Of a stretch of DNA of 64,000 nucleotides, positions 53,980-63,921 are shown piece after piece; position 1 is the first letter of the stretch, and each line of letters opens with the position of its first letter. The notes under the pieces are model-generated. The model worked only from the letters and a program-made list of their open reading frames with translations. It had not been told where the DNA came from and did not search any database. Position numbers and translations under genes: made by a program. Origin of the DNA: an uncultured Cohaesibacter sp. (lineage in GTDB: Bacteria > Pseudomonadota > Alphaproteobacteria > Rhizobiales > Cohaesibacteraceae); contig NZ_OY781091.1 in NCBI RefSeq assembly GCF_963676275.1, positions 1,466,775-1,530,774 on the forward strand, in the 5' to 3' direction.

Positions 53980-54010
53980 ATGGCCGGATCTGGAATGTTG
54001 ATCCGGCCAT
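53980..54010 (+). terminator. Stem-loop after the alcohol dehydrogenase
   Basis: Perfect arms ATGGCCGGATC (53980-53990) and GATCCGGCCAT (54000-54010), 9-nt loop. No T-run follows, so it may be an attenuating or mRNA-stabilising hairpin instead of a classic terminator. Confidence 0.55.
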
Positions 54011-54061
54011 TGCAATGAAAAATTAGAGACCGGAAAAAAACAGAGACCAGAAAGCAGAGCC

Positions 54062-54772
54062 ATGAGCCAGCGCCCTGAAACCATTTGCCATATGATCACC
54101 AGTCTTGATGCCCATGTTGAAGTGGAACGCTGGTGCCAGACCGAGGGAGCCGACCGGGACGAACAGGTCGAACTCTATTTCGAGCTTCAGGAATCCTTCG
54201 GGGCAAGGGGCTATATCGTCGGACGCGTCACAATGGAGCCTTACGCTGAAGGTGCTATCCTCTCCCATCAAGAAGCCGCAGCCCTGCCCAAACCATCCCG
54301 CACGATCCATATCGCTGACAATGCGCAGGAATCCCTTGCCATCGTGCTAGACCCGAAAGGCAAATTGCACTGGAAGGAGGGGATGCTCGATGGTGACCAT
54401 CTGCTGATGGTGCTCGGGCCGGAGGTCAGCGATCTTCATTTGCAGGAACTGGCTGCGCGGGGCGTCTCCTATCTCATCGCGCCTAAGGCAGATATCGATC
54501 CTGCCTGGCTGCTTGACCAACTGGCAATCCATTTTGAGGCAAAAAGAGTTATGGTCGAAGGCGGCGGGGTCATCAATGGCCTGTTTCTCAAGGCTGGTCT
54601 GATTGACGAGATCAGCTTGCTCATGGTGCCTGCTATCGATGGCGCACAAGGGGCGCGCAATGTCTTCGACACAGGAGCTGCGAGCCTCAAGGACAGTCTC
54701 AAACTCGCTCTCTTGTCCGTTGAGGCCAAGCCACATCAGACCGTGCATCTGCGCTACAAGGTCAGCAACTAG
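54062..54772 (+). CDS. RibD C-terminal / dihydrofolate-reductase-like protein
   Basis: 236 aa. The NADPH-binding fold of the RibD C-terminal family: YFELQESFGARGYIVGRVTM near the start, and VMVEGGGVINGLFLKAGLID near residue 160, the family's best motif. It reduces a pteridine, pyrimidine or other small carbonyl; the specific substrate is unknown. Its end overlaps the convergent LysR gene by 4 bp. Confidence 0.85.
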   Translation: MSQRPETICHMITSLDAHVEVERWCQTEGADRDEQVELYFELQESFGARGYIVGRVTMEPYAEGAILSHQEAAALPKPSRTIHIADNAQESLAIVLDPKGKLHWKEGMLDGDHLLMVLGPEVSDLHLQELAARGVSYLIAPKADIDPAWLLDQLAIHFEAKRVMVEGGGVINGLFLKAGLIDEISLLMVPAIDGAQGARNVFDTGAASLKDSLKLALLSVEAKPHQTVHLRYKVSN

Positions 54773-55665
54773 CGCGATTTGAGACGCAAGGCATCCAGCA
54801 CGATGGCAAAGGCCGAAGAGGCCTGTCGCCGTGACGGATAATAGAGATAATAGCCGGGAAAGGGCGGGCTCCAGTCTTCCAGCGTGGCAACAAGCTCGCC
54901 GCTTTTCAGATAGGGCTCGACATGATGATCGGTCAGGCAGCATAGCCCATGGCCATCGCGGCAGGCCTGAATGATCATGTCCGGGTCATCAGACGTGAAT
55001 TGCCCCTCGACGCGCACATTGAGCGGCTTGCCGTCTTTCTCGAATTCCCAGGGGTAAAGCCCGCCCAGCGTCGGCAGGCGCAAATTGATGCATGTATGTT
55101 CCGTCAGATCATGGGGTGTTTTCGGATGCCCGTATTTTGCGAAATAGTCAGGCGTGCCAACCACCAGCATGCGCAGTTCCGGGCCGATCCGCACGGCGAT
55201 CATGTCCTTCTCCACACTCTCGCCCAGCCTGACCCCGGCATCGAAGCGCTGTTCCACGATGTCCGTCCATTTCGCATCAATCGAAATCTCGATGCGGATA
55301 TCGGGATATTCCTTCATGATCGGGGCGAGCTTGGGATAGAGAATATCCATGGCTGCCTTGCGCGAACTGTTGATGCGCACCAGTCCGGCAGGGCGCGAGC
55401 GGAAAACGCTGAGACCGCGCAGTTCATTTTCGATATTGTCGAGCGACGGGCGCAGGGTGGCTGCCAGCTTTTCACCCACCTCGGTAGGCGAGACATTGCG
55501 TGTGGTGCGGGTCAGAAGGCGCAGGTCCAGCCGCTCTTCCAGCCGCTTGACCGTATGGCTGAGCGATGATTGCGATGTGCCAAGACGTGCGGCAGCCTTG
55601 GTGAAGCTTCTTTCTTCGCAAACGGCCAGAAAGGCGATGAGATCGCCCAGTTCATCTCTCTTCAT
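54769..55665 (-). CDS. LysR-family transcriptional regulator
   Basis: 298 aa. N-terminal helix-turn-helix FLAVCEERSFTKAAARLGTS, QSSLSHTVKRLEERLDLRLL and TRTTRNVSPTEVG; the ligand domain follows. It is divergent from the aldo/keto reductase and flavodoxin genes at 55.9-57.6 kb. The palindrome ATTCATGAAT straddles its own start codon, with a near copy at 55762 in the same intergenic space, which suggests autoregulation. Confidence 0.93.
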   Translation of the reverse strand: MKRDELGDLIAFLAVCEERSFTKAAARLGTSQSSLSHTVKRLEERLDLRLLTRTTRNVSPTEVGEKLAATLRPSLDNIENELRGLSVFRSRPAGLVRINSSRKAAMDILYPKLAPIMKEYPDIRIEISIDAKWTDIVEQRFDAGVRLGESVEKDMIAVRIGPELRMLVVGTPDYFAKYGHPKTPHDLTEHTCINLRLPTLGGLYPWEFEKDGKPLNVRVEGQFTSDDPDMIIQACRDGHGLCCLTDHHVEPYLKSGELVATLEDWSPPFPGYYLYYPSRRQASSAFAIVLDALRLKSR

Positions 55666-55771
55666 TCATGAATTTCCAATATCAGCATAAATGGAAAAAT
55701 GTCTCTGGTTAATAGAGATGGGGCCCGGCAGGCCGCTTGTCAATGCTGCCAAAGGGTCTCAATTCATGAAC
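55664..55771. promoter_or_regulatory. ATTCATGAAT palindromes in the lysR/AKR promoter region (site 4 and a near copy)
   Basis: Exact copy at 55664-55673, overlapping the lysR ATG, and ATTCATGAAC at 55762-55771, about 90 bp further into the divergent space. The pair is a candidate binding region for the adjacent LysR protein. Confidence 0.5.
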
Positions 55772-55846
55772 AATCGATATAGGCCCTTGCTGAAATCATC
55801 GCCTAATCAAAACAATCCCGGCAGAGTAGATTTGCATCATCAATAA

Positions 55847-56863
<1,017 letters not shown>

Positions 56864-56956
56864 ACAGAATGGTCCTTCACTAAAAATGGATGGATCCGGC
56901 CGGCTTTCCTCGGTCGGGTTCCTAAAGCAAAGCGATTGGAGGGGAAGGGGAAATCG

Positions 56957-57586
56957 ATGACCAGCAATCGGAACAAAGACAAGATGTCAGCATCCAGCAG
57001 ACGCAGTTTTCTCATGGCGGCCGCTTCCATCGGCTTGTCCGTGCCCTTTCTCCTGTCCAATGCCAGAGCGCAGCAGAGCGGCGGCCAAAGCCGGATCCTT
57101 GTCGCCTGCTTCTCGCGCACCGGCAATACGCGCACTGTCGCCGAACAGATTGTGGCGCTGACGGGGGCAGATTTCTTCGAGCTCAAGACCACACACAGCT
57201 ATCCGGCGGAATATCGCGCCACCACAGATCAGGCCAAACGGGAACAGCAGCAGAATTTCCGGCCCCAGCTGACCGACAATGTCGCCAACATGGATCAGTA
57301 TGATGTGGTCTTTGTCGGCTATCCAAACTGGTGGGGAACGATGCCGATGGCCTTCTTCTCCTTCCTTGAAGCGTATGATTTCGCGGGCAAAAGCATTGTG
57401 CCTTTCTGCACCCATGAGGGCAGTCGGCTGGGGCGCAGTGTTGCCGATATCGAAGCCTTGTGCCCCAACGCGGCCTTGCTGGGTGGTTTGGTCCTGAGAG
57501 GGGCCAGCGACGGCTCGATCGTCACGGCTTCCACCTCGGCACAAAGCGCTGTGCGCGACTGGGTCGGGTCTCTGCGGCTTTCGTGA
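56957..57586 (+). CDS. Tat-exported flavodoxin-like protein
   Basis: 209 aa from ATG 56957 with a purine-rich ribosome site. A twin-arginine signal (SSRRSFLMAAASIGLSVPFL) precedes the FMN-binding fold: LVACFSRTGNTRTVAEQIV (phosphate loop), GYPNWWGTMPMAFFSF and PFCTHEGSRLG. Exported flavodoxins of this type are found beside aldo/keto reductases and membrane cytochrome-like proteins. It is 17 bp upstream of a four-helix membrane protein that may pass it electrons. Confidence 0.9.
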   Translation: MTSNRNKDKMSASSRRSFLMAAASIGLSVPFLLSNARAQQSGGQSRILVACFSRTGNTRTVAEQIVALTGADFFELKTTHSYPAEYRATTDQAKREQQQNFRPQLTDNVANMDQYDVVFVGYPNWWGTMPMAFFSFLEAYDFAGKSIVPFCTHEGSRLGRSVADIEALCPNAALLGGLVLRGASDGSIVTASTSAQSAVRDWVGSLRLS

Positions 57587-57602
57587 CCAAAGAGGGTATG
57601 TC

Positions 57603-58307
57603 TTGAACCGACAATTGCTCTTGCGCCTCGGGCTTGATTGCATCGCAACCGGGCTGTTCATTTTCGCGCTGGCCTATGACTGGCTTGGTGGCCTGATCCA
57701 TGAGGTCATCGGAACGGCTTTCTTTGTCCTTCTGATCGCGCATACTGTCTTTAATCGGCGCTGGTATGCATCTCTTGCCAAGGCGATGCAGAACAGGCGC
57801 CGCCTGATCACGACGATCATCAATCTCAGCCTGCTTCTGGCAGCCCTTGCCTTGCTCGTAACCAGCCTGATGATATCCCGTACGCTTTTCGGCTTTCTCG
57901 GCCTTCAGGGGGATTATCTGGCGCGGCAGATTCACACATTGTCGGCCTACTGGATGCTGGTCATTGTCGGCATCCATCTTGGCATGCACTGGAGCATGAT
58001 CATGAGCGCGGTGCGTTCCCTTTTGCGGTTTCAGGGCCCCGTCTGGTTGCGGATATGGGGTCTCAGAGCCTTGACGCTGCTTCTTGTGATCAATGGCATT
58101 GCCGCTTCCTTTGAAATGAATATCGGCTCCAAGCTCATTCTCTATTTCACCTTCAGCTATTGGGATTTCGAGAATGAAGCGCTCGGCTTCCTGATCAATT
58201 ATGGCTCCATCATCGCCCTCTATGCCGCGCTCGCCCACTATGGCTCCAAGCGCCTGCAAGGCAAAAGGGAGCGGCACTCTTCCGGCTCTGTCCGCTCCAA
58301 AGCCTGA
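57603..58307 (+). CDS. DUF4405-type membrane protein
   Basis: 234 aa, probable TTG start at 57603 (the nearest ATG is followed at once by a stop). It has about six hydrophobic segments, and membrane His residues in LIHEVIGTAF, LIAHTVF, IHTLSAYW and IHLGMHWSM, arranged like b-haem ligands. DUF4405 proteins are thought to be cytochrome b561-like. Coupled to the exported flavodoxin it could supply electrons across the membrane. The function is inferred. Confidence 0.75.
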   Translation: MNRQLLLRLGLDCIATGLFIFALAYDWLGGLIHEVIGTAFFVLLIAHTVFNRRWYASLAKAMQNRRRLITTIINLSLLLAALALLVTSLMISRTLFGFLGLQGDYLARQIHTLSAYWMLVIVGIHLGMHWSMIMSAVRSLLRFQGPVWLRIWGLRALTLLLVINGIAASFEMNIGSKLILYFTFSYWDFENEALGFLINYGSIIALYAALAHYGSKRLQGKRERHSSGSVRSKA

Positions 58308-59070
58308 CGACGAATGAAACGAACGAGGCGAAATCAAAAGGGCAGGCAGCGCGGCCGACCGCTGTCTGTCCGCTTGGATGCCCTGTTAGAATTATCAGTA
58401 TTTCGATAATCCGAATGCACGTCTCCGCTCCTCAAATCCGGTTTCAAGACATGTTTTGATAACTGGCCCAAGATGCCTGAACCCGACATCGGGACGAATT
58501 ACGCACAACTATTCGCACGTTTTTTTGCGCGCAATAATGGCCCCCGAAAAGGGCCTTTCGCGCAGGATTCCGGCTCATGAAAAGTGACAAGTGCGGCATT
58601 CGGAAAATCGGCATCAAATCCGCTTGAAACAACAAAATTTGAGCCTTGGATTTACAAATTTTTACCACCGGAATTACCTCCGTTTTTTCTCCTGCCAATC
58701 TCCTTTCAAACCGCCCTTGGCATACCCCGTTTCCTCAATTCGGGCTTGCCGGGGCGTTGCATTTTTCAAAAAAATATCTTACTAAAAATGAGTGCTTACT
58801 CGTGTTAGCATGTATTTCTGGGAGGAACTGCATTGCGTTTGAACCTGTAGAGTCAGCGCACGGGAGGAGTCTGTCGTCGCTTGGCAAAATGGCCGCGACA
58901 TGGATATGGGCAGACGCCTTTCGGTGCGTAAAATTCTTGGCCCAAATGCCATCATTTCCGTTTTGAAATATATACCGAGCCAGCCGTGTCGTTCGTTGCG
59001 TGGACGGGTTTCTCACCCGCAGGTTCTTCACCTTTCCCGTTTGCGCATTCACAACAAATAGGCAGTGGAA
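58308..59070. other. Long intergenic region before the TRAP operon
   Basis: 760 bp without a convincing gene. It has a small hairpin GGCCC/GGGCC followed by TTT (58539-58558) that may end the DUF4405 transcript, and an AT-rich patch at 58765-58810 containing GAGT-GCTT-ACTC, a possible operator for the operon to the right. Confidence 0.5.
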
Positions 59071-60024
59071 ATGACCAAGAAAAATAACGAGGCGCTAGAA
59101 CATCATTCTGGAGTTTGGCCAGTGATGTTGACCCCCTTTACCGAGAATCTGGAAATCGACTGGAAAGCACTTGAGAAGCTGATCGACTGGTACATCGCTG
59201 CCGGTGTCCATGGTCTGTTTGCCAATTGCCAGTCCAGCGAGATGTTCTTCCTGACCGACAAGGAATCTGTAGCTCTTACGAAATTCGTCGTTGATTACAC
59301 CGATGGCCGGGTAGCCGTGGTTGCTTCTGGTCATACCGCGAGTGCTCCGGCTCAACAGGTCGAGCAATTGCAGGCTGCCGCCGAGACCGGTGTTGACAGT
59401 GTCATCATGATCTCCAACCGTCTGGCCAGCCCCGATGAGAGCGACGCGGTCTTCCTTGAGCGCTTGCAGGCGATGACGGCCAAGATCCCCCAGAAGGTCG
59501 GTGTCGGCCTTTACGAATGCCCTTATCCCTACAAGCGCCTGCTGTCGGATGAAGCCGTGAAATGGTGCGCAGAGTCCGGCCGCTACACCTTCATCAAGGA
59601 CACCTGCTGCGATATCAAGACCCTGACACGGCGCGCAAAAATCGTTGAAGGCAGTGAGCTTCACATCATGAATGCGAACGGCCAGACGGTTCTGGAAAGC
59701 CTGAAGGCCGGTTGCCACGGCTATAGCGGTGTGATGGCAAACTTCCATCCGCAGCTTTGGGTCTGGCTGGTCGAAAATTGGCAGAGTGAACCGGAAAAGG
59801 CGCTGCTGCTGTCTGAATATCTGACCTCTGCCGCCCTGCTGGAAAGCCTTGATTATCCGGTTTGTGCCAAGCATTACCAGAAGTCGATCGGCAACTTCAA
59901 CACCGATCTCTCCCGCACCCGTCCGGTTGCTGGCTACTATAACAACCATTTCCCGACCACTGTCATGCAGACGCTGGATCTGGGCGAGAAAATCGTTGAA
60001 ATGCTCGGTATTTCAACCAAGTAG
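59071..60024 (+). CDS. Dihydrodipicolinate synthase (DapA)-family aldolase/lyase
   Basis: 317 aa from ATG 59071 (a GTG two codons earlier is possible). It has a DapA-like barrel: GVWPVMLTPFTENLEIDWKA at the start, GLYECPYPYKRLL with the catalytic Tyr and YTFIKDTCCD with the Schiff-base Lys. The usual GTTGE loop is replaced by ANCQSSEMF, so it is not an ordinary dapA. Related enzymes cleave 2-keto-3-deoxy sugar acids, sialic acid or similar keto acids. It is first of an operon with a 2-hydroxyacid dehydrogenase and a TRAP transporter, so it probably acts on the imported acid. Confidence 0.88.
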   Translation: MTKKNNEALEHHSGVWPVMLTPFTENLEIDWKALEKLIDWYIAAGVHGLFANCQSSEMFFLTDKESVALTKFVVDYTDGRVAVVASGHTASAPAQQVEQLQAAAETGVDSVIMISNRLASPDESDAVFLERLQAMTAKIPQKVGVGLYECPYPYKRLLSDEAVKWCAESGRYTFIKDTCCDIKTLTRRAKIVEGSELHIMNANGQTVLESLKAGCHGYSGVMANFHPQLWVWLVENWQSEPEKALLLSEYLTSAALLESLDYPVCAKHYQKSIGNFNTDLSRTRPVAGYYNNHFPTTVMQTLDLGEKIVEMLGISTK

Positions 60025-60040
60025 TCAGCTGGAGAATACT

Positions 60041-60994
60041 ATGTCCTACAAAATATTGGTCACCGCGACCAATTATTCCCAGCTTTGCGCCGAAGCCAAG
60101 GCCCTGCTGGAAAGCAACGATTGCGAAGTCATTGAAAGTCCTTTCGGGCGTCCCATGACCTTTGAGGAAATCAAGGAACGCATTGCAGATATCGACGCGG
60201 TTGTTGCCGGTGTTGACGACTGGAATGAGGCGGTTTTCAAGATCGCTCCAAAACTCAAGGTCATTTCCCGTTTCGGTGTCGGCGTCGACAATATCGACAT
60301 TGAAACCGCGCGCAAATTTGACATCAAGGTCACCAACGCGGCTGGCGGCAACTCCAACGCCGTTGCCGAGCTGACGATGGGGCTGATCATTGGTGCGATG
60401 CGTCATATCCCACAGCTTCATGCAACCACGAGGGAAGGGGCCTGGGATCGTTTCGTCGGTGAGGAGATTGTCGGACGCACGGTCGGTCTGCTTGGTTTTG
60501 GCAATATCGCACGTCTTATTGCCAAAAAGCTTCAGGGCTTCGACGTCAAGATTGTCGCCTATGACAAATTCCCCAACATGGAAGCTGCCAAGGCGCTCAA
60601 TGTCGAAATGACAGACGCCGATACGGTTCTTGCCAGCGCAGACATCCTCTGCATGATGTTGCCAAGTCTTCCCGAAACCCGTCATTTCATGAATGCCGAA
60701 AATTTCGCCAAGATGAAGGACGGGGCTTATCTGGTCAACACCGCCCGCGGTGCCCTGATTGATGAGAAGGCGCTGGCAGCAGCTCTGGAAAGTGGCAAGC
60801 TGCGTTCTGCTGCGATTGACGTCTATGAGCAGGAGCCGACATCGCCGGACAATCCGCTCTTTTCCCTCTCCGGTATCGTGACGACGCCTCACACCGCCGC
60901 AGAAACCTACGAGACCTACCATGGGGTCGGCCTTCTGACTGCCAATGCCATCCTTGATGTGCTGGCAGGCCGCAAGCCCAAAAATCTTCTCTGA
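60041..60994 (+). CDS. D-2-hydroxyacid dehydrogenase (phosphoglycerate dehydrogenase family)
   Basis: 317 aa from ATG 60041 with GGAGAA upstream. FGVGVDNIDIETARKF, GRTVGLLGFGNIARLIAKKL (Rossmann loop) and NTARGALIDEKALAAAL (catalytic Arg), then TPHTAAET (His), are all in place. There is no ACT-type regulatory domain, so it is a short catabolic enzyme and not SerA. It lies 16 bp after the lyase gene and probably interconverts a 2-keto and 2-hydroxy acid linked to the TRAP substrate. Confidence 0.92.
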   Translation: MSYKILVTATNYSQLCAEAKALLESNDCEVIESPFGRPMTFEEIKERIADIDAVVAGVDDWNEAVFKIAPKLKVISRFGVGVDNIDIETARKFDIKVTNAAGGNSNAVAELTMGLIIGAMRHIPQLHATTREGAWDRFVGEEIVGRTVGLLGFGNIARLIAKKLQGFDVKIVAYDKFPNMEAAKALNVEMTDADTVLASADILCMMLPSLPETRHFMNAENFAKMKDGAYLVNTARGALIDEKALAAALESGKLRSAAIDVYEQEPTSPDNPLFSLSGIVTTPHTAAETYETYHGVGLLTANAILDVLAGRKPKNLL

Positions 60995-61069
60995 AAATCA
61001 GACAGGAGCAGGGGCTCCGGCCCCTGCCTCCCGCCCGAAGCAAACCCTTATTCACAAAGGGAGGATGTT

Positions 61070-61579
61070 GTGAAGACTCTCTTATTCCTTGACCGGAATG
61101 CGGAGCGGATCATTGTCACTGCCGTGCTGGTGATCACGTCCATAACTCTGGTCGCTCAGGTATTCATGCGCTATGTGCTCGCTGAACCTCTGGTTTGGGC
61201 TGAAGAGCTTGCGCGCTTTCTTCTGGTTTGGTGCACGATGGTCGGCAGTAGCCTTGCCGTCAAGGAAGCCCGCCATATCATCGTTGATTTCGCCCCGGTC
61301 CTGTTCGGTCCCCGTTCGGTTGCCCTGTTCAGTTATATCTCGCATGCAGGCGTTCTCGCCTTCTGCTGCGTCATTCTCTATTACAGCATCCCCTTTGTTG
61401 AAAGGGTGAGGGCCATTGGCCAGCTTTCGCCGACGCTGGAAGTCCCCATGTGGATGGTCTATGCCGCTCTTCCCGTCGGAACTTTTGCAGCCGCGCTGCG
61501 TACCCTGCAAGCGGTTTATCTGCAAATCAAGGACCCCAATTTCGCCAAACAAGGCGCACCTTTGGAGGAGGCAGTCTAA
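61070..61579 (+). CDS. TRAP transporter small permease (DctQ)
   Basis: 169 aa, GTG start at 61070 directly after GGGAGG. Four hydrophobic segments; FMRYVLAEPLVWAEELARFL is the DctQ signature, followed by VGSSLAVKEARHI. It pairs with the large permease whose gene overlaps by one base (TAATG). Confidence 0.93.
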   Translation: MKTLLFLDRNAERIIVTAVLVITSITLVAQVFMRYVLAEPLVWAEELARFLLVWCTMVGSSLAVKEARHIIVDFAPVLFGPRSVALFSYISHAGVLAFCCVILYYSIPFVERVRAIGQLSPTLEVPMWMVYAALPVGTFAAALRTLQAVYLQIKDPNFAKQGAPLEEAV

Positions 61580-62856
61580 TGTATCCTGCAATAGCTCTTT
61601 TCTCCTTCATGTTCCTGCTGCTGTTAACGATTCCCATCGCCATGTCGCTGGGGCTGGCAGCTTTCATTCCGGGTTGGCTGGGCGCTCCGATCAATCCCAG
61701 TCAGGTGATCAGAACAATCGTCACCTCGATTGACTCTTTCCCGCTGCTTGCTGTGCCGCTTTTCATGGTTGCCGGTGACATCATGACCCAGGGCGGTCTC
61801 GCCCGCAGACTGTTCAGCTTTGCCGACGCCCTGCTTGGCCGCTTCAATGGTGGTTTGGCAATTTCCACGGTCGTCGCCTGCATGTTGTTTGGCGCTATCT
61901 CGGGGTCTTCTCCGGCCACCGTTGCCGCGATTGGTGCCATGGCGATCCCGCTGCTGGTCAATAACGGCTATGACAAGCGTTTCTCGACGGTTCTGGTTAC
62001 GACGGCAGGCACCCTTGGCGTTATTGTCCCGCCAAGTATTCCGATGATCATCTATGGTATGGCGGCCAACGTATCTGTCAGCCGCCTGTTCATCGCCGGT
62101 ATCGGGCCTGCGCTGGTCATCGGTGCGCTACTGTGCGGTTATGCCTTCTGGTATGGCACCAAGCACAAGGACAAGATCAAGACCTCGGCTGGCAAGGTGC
62201 CTGTTCACAAGGCGCTGCGCGAGAGCTTCTGGGCTCTGCTGGCTCCGGTGGTCGTTCTGGGTGGCATTTATTCCGGTGCCTTCACCCCGACGGAAGCGGC
62301 CGCGATTGCCGTTGCCTACAGCTCCTTTGTTGCCCTGTTCATCTTCCGTGAACTGAACCTTTCCGGTCTGATCAAGACCATCGGCCAAACCGCACTGATC
62401 ATCGCCCCCATTCTGGTGATCACCGGCACCGGTGCTGCTCTTGGGCGCGTTTTCAACCTGTTGCGCGTGCCGGCGATGCTCGGTGACCTGATCAACGGTG
62501 CCATCAGCGACCAGATCATGCTGCTGCTGCTGATCAACGGCATTCTGCTCATTCTTGGCATGTTCATGGAAACCCTGTCGGCAATCATCGTGCTGACCCC
62601 GATCCTGCTGCCGATCATCACGCCATTCGGCATTGATCCGCTGCATTTCGGTCTGGTCATGACGACAAACCTTGCCATCGGCTTTGTGACCCCTCCGGTG
62701 GGAGCGAACATCTTCATCGCCACCGGCTTGACCAAGATGAGCGTTGTCGATCTCTGCAAGGGATTACCCGTTCCGCTTGGCCTGCTTCTCATCGGGCTGG
62801 CCATCATCACCTATGTCCCCGATCTGTCTCTCTGGCTGGCAGCAGCCGTTGGATAG
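61579..62856 (+). CDS. TRAP transporter large permease (DctM)
   Basis: 425 aa from ATG 61579. About twelve hydrophobic segments. Conserved LLAVPLFMVAGDIMTQGGLA, GAISGSSPATVAAIGAM, PPSIPMIIYGM and GFVTPPVGANIFIATGL identify the DctM family. It carries an organic acid with sodium, using the binding protein encoded next. Confidence 0.95.
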   Translation: MYPAIALFSFMFLLLLTIPIAMSLGLAAFIPGWLGAPINPSQVIRTIVTSIDSFPLLAVPLFMVAGDIMTQGGLARRLFSFADALLGRFNGGLAISTVVACMLFGAISGSSPATVAAIGAMAIPLLVNNGYDKRFSTVLVTTAGTLGVIVPPSIPMIIYGMAANVSVSRLFIAGIGPALVIGALLCGYAFWYGTKHKDKIKTSAGKVPVHKALRESFWALLAPVVVLGGIYSGAFTPTEAAAIAVAYSSFVALFIFRELNLSGLIKTIGQTALIIAPILVITGTGAALGRVFNLLRVPAMLGDLINGAISDQIMLLLLINGILLILGMFMETLSAIIVLTPILLPIITPFGIDPLHFGLVMTTNLAIGFVTPPVGANIFIATGLTKMSVVDLCKGLPVPLGLLLIGLAIITYVPDLSLWLAAAVG

Positions 62857-62916
62857 TCCAATCTGAACCTCAAACCAAGTAATCGAAACTGAAATAGTAT
62901 AAAGGGAGTGAAACCA

Positions 62917-63921
62917 ATGAAGGTGATCAAATCACTGCTCGCAGGTGCAGTCTTCGCCGCTGTATCCGTAACCAGCCCGGCATGGTCCGCCGATTATACC
63001 ATGATCATGGCCCACACCTTGTCGGACACCCAGCATCCGATCTATCAGGCCTTCCTCAAGCTGAAGACCCTGATTGAGGAGCGCTCTGGCGGTCGCATCG
63101 AAGTGCTTGATCAGGGCGGCGGCGCTTTGGGAGGAGACCGCGAAATCATGGAAGGCACCATGTTTGGAGACATCCAGTTCGGCCCGATGTCCACGTCCGC
63201 AGCGACCCAGTTCATCCCAGAACTGTCGGTGTTCGACATTCCTTACGTCATGCCGGTCAATGATGAAGAACGCCGCAAGCTGGTCAATGAAAGCGCATTG
63301 GCCAAAGGCATTGCCGACGCTCTTGATGCCAAGGGCCTGCGTTATGAAGGCATCATGAATGGCGGCTTCCGCAACCTGACAACGGCCAAGACCGAAGTGC
63401 ATTCGCCAGAGGATCTTGCCAAGGCAGGCCTGCGCATTCGGGTTCAGGAAAACCCGGTTCACATCAAGATCTGGAAAGATCTCGGTGCTGCTCCAACCCC
63501 GATTTCCTTCCCCGAACTTTATGGGGCTCTGCAGCAGGGCGTGGTTGACGGACAGGAAAACCCCTATGGTCACATTCTGTCCCAGCGCTTCTATGAAGTG
63601 CAGAAATATCTGACCAACACCCGTCACATCTTCCTTGCCAACATCTCCCTGATCAACAAGGACTGGTATGAGAGCCTGCCGGAAGATCTTCAGAAGGTCG
63701 TTGACGACAGCTTCAAGGAAGCAACCGATTTCCAGTGGGAGCTGCAGGCCAAGCTTGAAGATTCCCAGCGCGAAGAGCTTTCCAAGCATATGACCATCAT
63801 TGACCCGACCCCGGCTGAAATGAAGGAATTCCAGGAAAAGACGGCTGATGTGGCCGAACTGGTTCGTGAGAAGGCTGGTGATCAGATCGTCGACACCCTG
63901 ATGTCGGAAATCTCCAGATAA
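62917..63921 (+). CDS. TRAP transporter substrate-binding protein (DctP)
   Basis: 334 aa from ATG 62917, eight bases after AAGGGAG. The signal peptide ends at SPAWSADY. DctP features: HTLSDTQHPIYQAFLKLKTL, GLRIRVQENPVHIKIWKDLG with the Arg that grips the substrate carboxylate, and LYGALQQGVVDGQENPYGHI. The ligand is an acid handled by the upstream lyase and dehydrogenase; its identity is unknown. Confidence 0.95.
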   Translation: MKVIKSLLAGAVFAAVSVTSPAWSADYTMIMAHTLSDTQHPIYQAFLKLKTLIEERSGGRIEVLDQGGGALGGDREIMEGTMFGDIQFGPMSTSAATQFIPELSVFDIPYVMPVNDEERRKLVNESALAKGIADALDAKGLRYEGIMNGGFRNLTTAKTEVHSPEDLAKAGLRIRVQENPVHIKIWKDLGAAPTPISFPELYGALQQGVVDGQENPYGHILSQRFYEVQKYLTNTRHIFLANISLINKDWYESLPEDLQKVVDDSFKEATDFQWELQAKLEDSQREELSKHMTIIDPTPAEMKEFQEKTADVAELVREKAGDQIVDTLMSEISR

